Shown here piece by piece: positions 24,186 through 29,526 of a stretch of DNA of 44,751 nt. The DNA is from a virus. Positions within the stretch are counted from its first letter, which is position 1, and every line of letters begins with the position of its first letter. A program made the translations under genes and the position numbers. The DNA lies in the IMG/VR virus record IMGVR_UViG_3300012683_000012, positions 1 through 44,751 of that record, one strand, 5' to 3'. The notes below the pieces were generated by a model that made no database searches, was not told the origin of the DNA, and worked only from the letters and a program-made list of their open reading frames with translations.

Positions 24186-24419
24186 ATGGGAAACGCAGCC
24201 ATTGCAATCGACCTCATCCTCGGTCTGATCGACCGAGCCCAAGCCATCGGCGGGCTGATCTCGAAGGCCCAGGCCGAAGGCCGTGACGTTACGGACGCGG
24301 AGCTCGATGGCCTTGCCGCAACAGATGACGCCGCGAAGATCGCCCTCGCCGCTGCGATAGCGAAGGCCCGGGCTAATCCGCCTGTGCCCGCGAGCGGTGG
24401 GGGGCCCGGCCCGAAATAG
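24186..24419 (+). CDS. Small helical protein
   Basis: This 77-residue protein follows the lipoprotein gene by 3 bases with AAAGGAGCATAATCC upstream. It forms amphipathic helices (AIAIDLILGLIDRAQAIGGL, then ISKAQAEGRDVTDAELDGLA) and has a disordered Pro/Gly tail. No membrane span is certain. Similar small proteins occur in lysis modules. Function unknown. Confidence 0.65.
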   Translation: MGNAAIAIDLILGLIDRAQAIGGLISKAQAEGRDVTDAELDGLAATDDAAKIALAAAIAKARANPPVPASGGGPGPK

Positions 24420-24424
24420 CCTCG

Positions 24425-24808
24425 GTGAGATGGCTTGCTGCTATCCTCCTCGTCGGCGTGTTCCTTCGCCATGATACATCCTTTTTCTTGGCGAAGATCA
24501 CCCGGTTCTCCCCCTCGGAGTGGTTCTATCTCTTGGGGGGAGCGTGGGAGGTAGTTCTATGCGCCGTCCTTCGGACCCGAGTGCGAGGCTACTTCGCCGT
24601 CACAGCGATGTGGATTGGGATGCTCGAGGGCGGGCAGATCGCAGTCTGCCAAGCCTTGCTCGATGGGCCAGTGCCGGCGGGGGTAAGCGAATGCGACTAT
24701 ATCGCTGGCTGGCCTGTGGGGGAGTGGATCGTCGGGTTGGAGCTTACGCTTCTGTTCATCGCCGCAGCGACGAGGTGGCAATGGGGATCACGCTTATGGT
24801 CATCCTAA
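24425..24808 (+). CDS. Multi-span membrane protein
   Basis: This 127-residue protein starts at GTG 24425. Three or four hydrophobic segments are visible: LAAILLVGVFLRH, WFYLLGGAWEVVLCAVL, YFAVTAMWIGMLEGGQIAVC and WIVGLELTLLFIAA. No motif ties it to a named family. It sits among other membrane genes and may be part of the lysis or exclusion functions. Its end overlaps the next small gene by 28 bases. Confidence 0.6.
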   Translation: MRWLAAILLVGVFLRHDTSFFLAKITRFSPSEWFYLLGGAWEVVLCAVLRTRVRGYFAVTAMWIGMLEGGQIAVCQALLDGPVPAGVSECDYIAGWPVGEWIVGLELTLLFIAAATRWQWGSRLWSS

Positions 24809-24915
24809 CCGTTGGGGGGACAGAGATCGCAGTGCTTTCTAGCCCAGCCGTGGCACTGATCATGATGGCTTTAGCCTGTGCGGGCGGAGCGCTCTCCTAT
24901 GAGCGGACTCGGTGA
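24781..24915 (+). CDS. Tiny membrane protein, 44 residues
   Basis: The ATG at 24781 is preceded by GAGGTGGCA. The product, beginning MGITLMVILTVGGTEIAVLS, has two close hydrophobic stretches with a Ser/Pro turn and ends ALSYERTR, a basic cytoplasmic tail. It overlaps both neighbours in other frames, as is usual in this module. A holin or antiholin role is possible but unproven. Confidence 0.5.
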   Translation: MGITLMVILTVGGTEIAVLSSPAVALIMMALACAGGALSYERTR

Positions 24916-25234
24916 TGATCCCCGCCTTCTCCCTGACGCTGTCCGCAAGCTCGAAGATGAAATCTTTACCATCAAGGAGTATATAGCGAATGACCTTGTT
25001 GCAACGGATAGACGAAACACGGCCGTCTTCTCAGACGCCCAGACCGCTCGAATGGAAGCCTGTATCGCTACAGCCCTCGCTGTCTTTGTGGGGAGCGACA
25101 CTTTCACAAAGGCACAAGATCTTCGTCTCGAGCTCAACGCCGGGCGGCAGGCGATACGATTCATTTTGTGGCTGGTTTGCTCGTTCGTGGCTGGGGCCTC
25201 GTCCGTCGCCGTCTATTATTTCAAACTCCATTGA
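24899..25234 (+). CDS. Tail-anchored membrane protein
   Basis: This 111-residue protein starts at ATG 24899 (MSGLGDDPRLLPDAVRKLED). Residues 15-80 are a charged helix (EDEIFTIKEYIANDLVATDR), and the C-terminus has one membrane span (FILWLVCSFVAGASSVAVYY). This N-terminal coil plus C-terminal anchor is common for phage membrane proteins near holins. An upstream GTG seven codons earlier is possible but lacks support. Confidence 0.6.
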   Translation: MSGLGDDPRLLPDAVRKLEDEIFTIKEYIANDLVATDRRNTAVFSDAQTARMEACIATALAVFVGSDTFTKAQDLRLELNAGRQAIRFILWLVCSFVAGASSVAVYYFKLH

Positions 25235-25244
25235 GGAGAGGAAC

Positions 25245-25463
25245 ATGAGATTTACCAAGCTTGCAGTCCTGCTACTCGCCTTCGTCGCGCTGTCCGCGTT
25301 CGCAGCAGAGCCCGCGCCCAATCCTGCTAAGGCGCGGGCCGAGTGCAAGGATGCGCCGCCCGTCATGAAGCACCCTGCGGACTGGAAGAAAGCAAAGCGC
25401 GAGGCGTTCCATCGCTGCATGGCGGGAAAGGGCGTGCAGAGCAGGGTGATCCGTGCGAAATGA
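25245..25463 (+). CDS. Secreted PsiF-repeat-like protein
   Basis: This 72-residue protein has GAGGAGAGGAAC before its ATG, a strong ribosome-binding site. It starts with a clear signal peptide (MRFTKLAVLLLAFVALSAFA, cleavage after AFA-A). The mature part carries 'ARAECKDAPPVMKHPADWKK' and 'KREAFHRCMAGK', two Cys spaced like the PsiF repeat of bacterial periplasmic proteins. It may form a disulphide in the periplasm. Its use to the phage is not known. Confidence 0.65.
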   Translation: MRFTKLAVLLLAFVALSAFAAEPAPNPAKARAECKDAPPVMKHPADWKKAKREAFHRCMAGKGVQSRVIRAK

Positions 25464-25711
25464 AGGCATCACGTCTTCGCTACCTTGTCTATTGGTCAAG
25501 ACAGGCGGGTCGGTTCCGCACCGAGGTCAAGCGGCTTCGCAAGGTGCACGCGGCAGTACAGGCATACCACAACGCGCGATCAGACCTCATCGCCGGGCGG
25601 GTCTCAAAGACCGATGGCCAAGCGAATCTGGAGTGGCAGTGGGGCCGCTTAGAGCATGCGCTCTATGCTTGTAACAGGGGAGACATGCTTGCTAAGAAGC
25701 CTCGGGCGTGA
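25460..25711 (+). CDS. Small basic protein
   Basis: This 83-residue protein is coupled to the PsiF-like gene by an ATGA overlap and to the next gene by GTGA. It opens MKASRLRYLVYWSRQAGRFR and is rich in R, K and H with two helices (EVKRLRKVHAAVQAYHNARS, TDGQANLEWQWGRLEHALYA). The net positive charge suggests nucleic-acid or membrane binding. Family not recognised. Confidence 0.6.
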   Translation: MKASRLRYLVYWSRQAGRFRTEVKRLRKVHAAVQAYHNARSDLIAGRVSKTDGQANLEWQWGRLEHALYACNRGDMLAKKPRA

Positions 25712-26007
25712 AGGGCGGAACGCTCTGGGAAGCACGCGGATGCCCGCTAGGGTGGTGCAGCAGATGTGGGGCATTCATTCATGCCCCTGGTCGAATCATT
25801 GAACGAAAGGAGAAGCCAAATGAAGTCGTTTGCAAGCGTTGTTCTGATGCTCATAAGCTCGCTAGCGTGGGGAGCGCCGTTTGTGCAGTCGCTTCCAGTG
25901 GCGCCGGGGGCGACAACCTCACTACAGTGCGGAGTGCTCCTCGATGCGACTCCAAAGGTGGTAATCCCGGCGACAGCGCTGATAACCCCGGCGGGCACGA
26001 TCTGTAA
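25708..26007 (+). CDS. Zinc-ribbon-like protein, uncertain C-terminus
   Basis: GTG 25708 overlaps the previous stop as GTGA. The first 50 residues carry two knuckles, WCSRCGAF and VVCKRCSDAH, a convincing four-Cys ribbon. From residue about 55 the frame runs out of phase through the strongly coding gene 25820-26179 and becomes low-complexity (SGAGGDNL...GGNPGDSADN). Either the true protein is short and its end has been altered, or the overlap is real. It shares reading frame with the start-less frame 26008-26490. Confidence 0.4.
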   Translation: MKGGTLWEARGCPLGWCSRCGAFIHAPGRIIERKEKPNEVVCKRCSDAHKLASVGSAVCAVASSGAGGDNLTTVRSAPRCDSKGGNPGDSADNPGGHDL

Positions 26008-26179
26008 GTTCGATGTGGGCGCGGTTCCGGTGGGTCAGCATACCATCACAATGACCGTGATAACCACGAACGATCCGAAGTATGGGAGTCAGGAGTCTCC
26101 TCCGTCCGTCCCTTTGGCGTTCAGTCTGCCCTGGCCGACGCCGCTGGTCGCACCGGGTGGACTGCAACTTACTCCCTGA
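25820..26179 (+). CDS. Secreted beta-rich protein
   Basis: This 119-residue protein starts at ATG 25820 with AGGAG 8 bases upstream; the frame is open 54 bases further back without such a site. It has a signal peptide (MKSFASVVLMLISSLAWGA, cleavage after WGA). The mature part has two Cys (LQCGVLLDATPK and TICKFDVGAVPVGQHTIT) and reads as one fibronectin or Ig-like sandwich ending GGLQLTP. It is probably exported to the periplasm. Role unknown. Confidence 0.7.
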   Translation: MKSFASVVLMLISSLAWGAPFVQSLPVAPGATTSLQCGVLLDATPKVVIPATALITPAGTICKFDVGAVPVGQHTITMTVITTNDPKYGSQESPPSVPLAFSLPWPTPLVAPGGLQLTP

Positions 26180-26490
26180 CCTGTCAGGCCGGAGTTTGCA
26201 GCAACGTCGCTGCTATACCTGACATTTCGGCTGACGGCACCAAGATTCCGCCCGGGCAGATCGTCTTCCCGGGCGGCGTTATATGGACTTCCGGACCGCC
26301 CGACCCGGACGGGGTTGCGCTAGGACAGGTCTCAATCTGGCGCAACGGCGTCAAGGTCAAGGGCTCGGTGAATTATCTCCTGCTAAAGGGCGGCAACATC
26401 TACAACTACGATCCGCCGTCACCGCTCGGAACTGGAGCAGGCTGGGAGCGTTGGACTGGAACAGGGTGGACAGCGACGGCTGCGCCTTGA
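26008..26490 (+). pseudogene. Open frame without a start codon, secreted-type domain
   Basis: From about 26115 to the TGA at 26488-26490 this frame encodes a protein-like sequence: GWTATYSLTCQAGVCSNVAA, IPPGQIVFPGGVIWTSGPPD, QVSIWRNGVKVKGSVNYLLL, and ends WTGTGWTATAAP. There is no ATG, GTG or TTG at a sensible position. It could be the second half of gene 25820-26179 joined by a -1 shift near 26115-26175, a decayed gene, or a frame broken by a sequencing error. No canonical slippery heptamer is seen. Confidence 0.5.
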
Positions 26491-26501
26491 GCGGCGGGCG
26501 C
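26482..26501. terminator. Weak hairpin between converging transcripts
   Basis: GCGCC (26482-26486) can pair with GGCGC (26497-26501) across a 10-base loop, spanning the gap between the rightward frame stop (26490) and the leftward stop (26501). No U run is present on either side. It is the only hairpin at the convergence point, so rho-dependent or collision-based termination may operate. Confidence 0.25.
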
Positions 26502-26758
26502 TAGACATCGTCGTCTTCGTCCTCCCAGTCCAGCTCCTGCGGCCCGTCATCCACGACCTCGAAGACAGACGGTTTGGGCTCCCACCATATGGCGTCCGGG
26601 CCGCAGAGATCCGTTGCGATCCTGCAGGTCTCGGCGAAGTTGACATAGCCCGGGCGCTTGCCCGAGGTACACTTCCCAAAGGTCTCCCGAAGGAGCTCAG
26701 AATCCTCGTAGGGGACATAGTGCTTGCAGTTCTCACAACTTCTTAGTGGTTCGGGCAT
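26501..26758 (-). CDS. Small Cys-rich protein, putative zinc binding
   Basis: This 85-residue protein starts MPEPLRSCENCKHYVPYEDS. Cys residues occur at CENC, GKCTSG, ETCRIA and LCGPDAIWW, enough for one metal site, and the tail is strongly acidic (DWEDEDDDV). It resembles in layout the leftward protein at 31656-31889, which also has CENC. Such proteins recur in replication regions of phages without known role. It is the last leftward gene before the convergence point. Confidence 0.75.
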   Translation of the reverse strand: MPEPLRSCENCKHYVPYEDSELLRETFGKCTSGKRPGYVNFAETCRIATDLCGPDAIWWEPKPSVFEVVDDGPQELDWEDEDDDV

Positions 26759-26972
26759 CGAGTTTCTCCTTCATACAGGTTTTGTTCCGCTCACAGCGGA
26801 GGTCGCCCGACGCCACAGCGTCGTAGCGGTAGCGGATCGCCCGCCCGCTTACGCCAAGGCGTAGGCCGAGCATGGCACAGGAGATTGCACGGTTCGCTTC
26901 AAGCCCCGCGTAGGGGCAGCAGAACCCGAGGCCCCGGGTTAGCATTTGATCGACTGAGGTCTTTACGGTCAT
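26733..26972 (-). CDS. Small leftward protein, unknown function
   Basis: This 79-residue protein starts at ATG 26972 (MTVKTSVDQMLTRGLGFCCP); the frame is open 45 bases further back, but that part would cover motif site C and overlap the helicase-like gene. It has four Cys (CC, C, C) and a basic centre (LRLGVSGRAIRYRYDAVASG) that could be a short HTH. It overlaps the next gene by 26 bases. Not recognised. Confidence 0.6.
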   Translation of the reverse strand: MTVKTSVDQMLTRGLGFCCPYAGLEANRAISCAMLGLRLGVSGRAIRYRYDAVASGDLRCERNKTCMKEKLDARTTKKL

Positions 26973-26975
26973 GGA

Positions 26976-26987
26976 TATGGTATCATA
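26976..26987 (+). promoter_or_regulatory. TATGGTATCATA motif, site C
   Basis: This copy sits exactly in the 20-base gap between two leftward genes (26993 and 26972). The tail TTCGGTTACGG follows on the + strand, so the asymmetric part points right, opposite to the genes around it. On the - strand the palindrome ends 3 bases before ATG 26972. No -35 box is convincing on either side, which favours a protein-binding role. Confidence 0.6.
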
Positions 26988-26992
26988 TTCGG

Positions 26993-28189
26993 TTACGGCT
27001 TCGCCCCGCCCTTCCATGTAAAGGCCACGATGCGCTCTTTATCACGCTCATAGCCAATATAGTTCGCGCGGACAGCGGCAAGCATCACGCCCTCGATCTG
27101 CTTCGGGTCGGCGAAGAAGGCATGGAGGTAGCGGTAAGCTTCCTCGTAGGACACGGTCTGTCGCCTTCGGATGAACTCTATGAAGCGATCCGCTTGGCGG
27201 GTCTCGGGCGTCTTCCCTACGAGGGCGAACACGCTGGGCATCTCGGCTTCGAGATCTGTTATCATCGTGTTCGCAGCCACCACATCACCAAGTTCTATCA
27301 CGAGGCTGTCTCTTTGGGCGGCTGATATTATCATAGCGAGCTTGTAGATGTGAGTTTGCTTGCGACTGATATAGCCGCCAAAGCGCTCGTCGGCCAAGCT
27401 CTGCCCGCCGTTGAAGTGCTTTGCGTACCATTCTTTGTTCCATAGCTTGACCTCTGGGGTTACACTGAATTCGCCCGCGAGGACGGATATCCTCTCCAAG
27501 TCCTGGACGAGGAGGTCCGCCGTCTCCCGCATACCCGCGGGGACAGAGTCCGCGGGCCAGTCCACGAGCTTCTCTTTGCGCTCGGCATAGACGTAGAGGA
27601 TGCGGCTCGACAGCCCGCCCCCAATCATTCCCTCGGGGACATTCTCCTGAATCCAGGAGGGCGTGGTGCAAGCGATAAGGTTGAACCAAGCATTCTGCAC
27701 GACATCGTTCCCGCTCATCTTCGTGACCTTCTCGAAGAGCTCCCGCGAGTCGTACAGTGTGATAAGGTTTGTGACAAGCTGGCGATCGCGTGGGTCGAGG
27801 AGATTGCCGAGCTCCGTCGCACAGGAGGTTATAGCGGACATCGTGAGCCATTGGTCTCCGACTTGGAAGGACTCTGCTGAGGCGGCGAAGGAGGTGACGA
27901 GGGCTTGCCACGTTATGGCGTCCGGTCCGAACTTGATGCCCGGGACCCGTCGGAGGAGCTTGATCGCGAGGTCAGCCGTGGTGGACTTCGAGACAATGGC
28001 GGGCGGCGCGACGAGCAAGACGAAGAGATTGGGATACCATTGGAAGGCATACTGTTCGATCCATACCTTCCGTCGCAGGGCGCCCGCAACGGCCACCGCC
28101 CCGCTGAAGAAGTGCATCCGACGGGGGGCCTCGGTGAAGGAGGCATAATCGACGTATGCCTGTAACCAATCGCTGAAATTTCGCGTCAA
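26993..28189 (-). CDS. DUF3987-like helicase/primase-type protein
   Basis: This protein of about 398 residues starts at TTG 28189, with GGGGAG 7 bases upstream and a TTGA overlap with the polymerase stop. It shows a loop like a Walker A (APPAIVSKSTT), an ELGNLLDPRDRQLV segment, LYDSRELFEKVTKMSGNDVV and 'NLIACTTPSWIQENVPEGMI' followed by GGGLSSR. These phrases are typical of the DUF3987 proteins that take the helicase or primase place in phage replication modules. The lysine/serine loop lacks a standard GxxGxGK, so ATPase activity is inferred. Confidence 0.65.
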   Translation of the reverse strand: MTRNFSDWLQAYVDYASFTEAPRRMHFFSGAVAVAGALRRKVWIEQYAFQWYPNLFVLLVAPPAIVSKSTTADLAIKLLRRVPGIKFGPDAITWQALVTSFAASAESFQVGDQWLTMSAITSCATELGNLLDPRDRQLVTNLITLYDSRELFEKVTKMSGNDVVQNAWFNLIACTTPSWIQENVPEGMIGGGLSSRILYVYAERKEKLVDWPADSVPAGMRETADLLVQDLERISVLAGEFSVTPEVKLWNKEWYAKHFNGGQSLADERFGGYISRKQTHIYKLAMIISAAQRDSLVIELGDVVAANTMITDLEAEMPSVFALVGKTPETRQADRFIEFIRRRQTVSYEEAYRYLHAFFADPKQIEGVMLAAVRANYIGYERDKERIVAFTWKGGAKP

Positions 28190-29526
28190 TGGCAGTCTCC
28201 CCAAGAGACGGGCGACGTTTTGATGGAGATGGGGATAACTAGCGGGTCAGGGTAGGGGACGGTTATAAGCGATAGTTCATTAATCCTCGGCAACAATCGT
28301 GTCGTGTCCGCTGTCTTGAACTGCCCGCCAAGCGAATCGTGAACTTGGAGAAGGACCTGGACTTCGGGTAGCTGTTCGCACAGGTTAACCCACGCCCGAT
28401 TTATAACGCAGGCGACCGTAGACTGGGGAATCCAGGCAGCGGCGTTGCCGAGGATCGTATCATGTCGATCAAAGTAGAAGCGCTTGTATCCAAAGGCATT
28501 CGACACGCAGGGGATCTTTCCAACGCCTAACTGTGTCTTGACTCGAGCGTGCCAGCGAGGGATACCTGGGTGTGCACCAAACCAGTTATCTATAAAACGT
28601 TGGGCTTCTTGGAGCGTTGTGCCAAGCGTTGCGGAGACTGTCTTAGCGGTGCCGGTGTTATCGAGCGCATGGACGATGCGCTTGGCATAATCCCGTTTCC
28701 CGCCGATCCTGGCGCGATGCTCCTTATAGTTAGCGTGGGTCTCGGTGAGCTCCTCGGGCGGAATCCCCTTGATCTGGTATAGGTCACACGCGGTAAAACA
28801 GTGAATGTCTATACCTTTATGCAACGCGAGCTTAAGCTCCTTGTCATCTGCCTCCCAGACCACGACATAGAACTCCGCCCGATCGAGGTCTTCCTCAAAG
28901 AAGGTATATCCCTCGTCGGGCACGAACATACGCTTGACGTTCGGAAGGGTCTCTCCACGTTCGAGGGCCTTGATCAGGGAGCGAGAGCCCGGGTGGGGGA
29001 TATATTGGAGATTCATCCCGACGCCAAAGGCATTCTCGCTTGAACTGAAGCGGTATGTCTCCGTCCCACATATATTGAAGGACGACCCCATTCGACCCTC
29101 CTCATCGAGTCTGGCCTCCATGAAGTTATCTCGGAACGTTGCAAGGCTACGCCAGTGGAGGATCTTGTGGCATAGAGGCTTGAGGAGCGGCTCGCGCTTC
29201 GCGATGGTGTCGAGGGCCTCGTCGTCAGTGGTGGGGCGGGGTGGCTGACCCGGCTTCGCCCGCGTGAGCACGACCTTCTGGGCGAGGTCGGTATAGAAAA
29301 GGGTAAGCATCTGCTTGGGGGAGCGAAGGTTTATCGTATGGCCGAGGACCGTTTCGATCCAGACCTTAGTTGTATCCATCGCGGCGTCGAGCTCTTGGGT
29401 TATGTCAGCCTTGGCGGTCGGATCAATCTTTATCCCGAGTTGCATCGCCCGAAGCGCCGCCCAAAACAGCCTCTGCTGAAAGGCGTTTTGCTCCTCCAAG
29501 CCCATCGAGCTAAGGACGGACACCAA
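28186..29526 (-). CDS. polA: DNA polymerase I-type polymerase domain (family A)
   Basis: This 446-residue protein carries the palm and fingers of a family A DNA polymerase. Motif A is FFEEDLDRAEFYVVVW (Asp 213), motif B RDYAKRIVHALDNTGTAKT (278-296) and motif C LLQVHDSLGG (His 396, Asp 397). In motif B the usual Tyr-Gly is replaced by Asn-Thr-Gly. The exonuclease half is in the upstream gene, which this one overlaps by 17 bases in another frame. The start is a TTG at 29526 lying 3 bases after GGAGG, or an internal ATG at residue 8. It is coupled to the next gene by TTGA. Confidence 0.9.
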   Translation of the reverse strand: MVSVLSSMGLEEQNAFQQRLFWAALRAMQLGIKIDPTAKADITQELDAAMDTTKVWIETVLGHTINLRSPKQMLTLFYTDLAQKVVLTRAKPGQPPRPTTDDEALDTIAKREPLLKPLCHKILHWRSLATFRDNFMEARLDEEGRMGSSFNICGTETYRFSSSENAFGVGMNLQYIPHPGSRSLIKALERGETLPNVKRMFVPDEGYTFFEEDLDRAEFYVVVWEADDKELKLALHKGIDIHCFTACDLYQIKGIPPEELTETHANYKEHRARIGGKRDYAKRIVHALDNTGTAKTVSATLGTTLQEAQRFIDNWFGAHPGIPRWHARVKTQLGVGKIPCVSNAFGYKRFYFDRHDTILGNAAAWIPQSTVACVINRAWVNLCEQLPEVQVLLQVHDSLGGQFKTADTTRLLPRINELSLITVPYPDPLVIPISIKTSPVSWGDCH

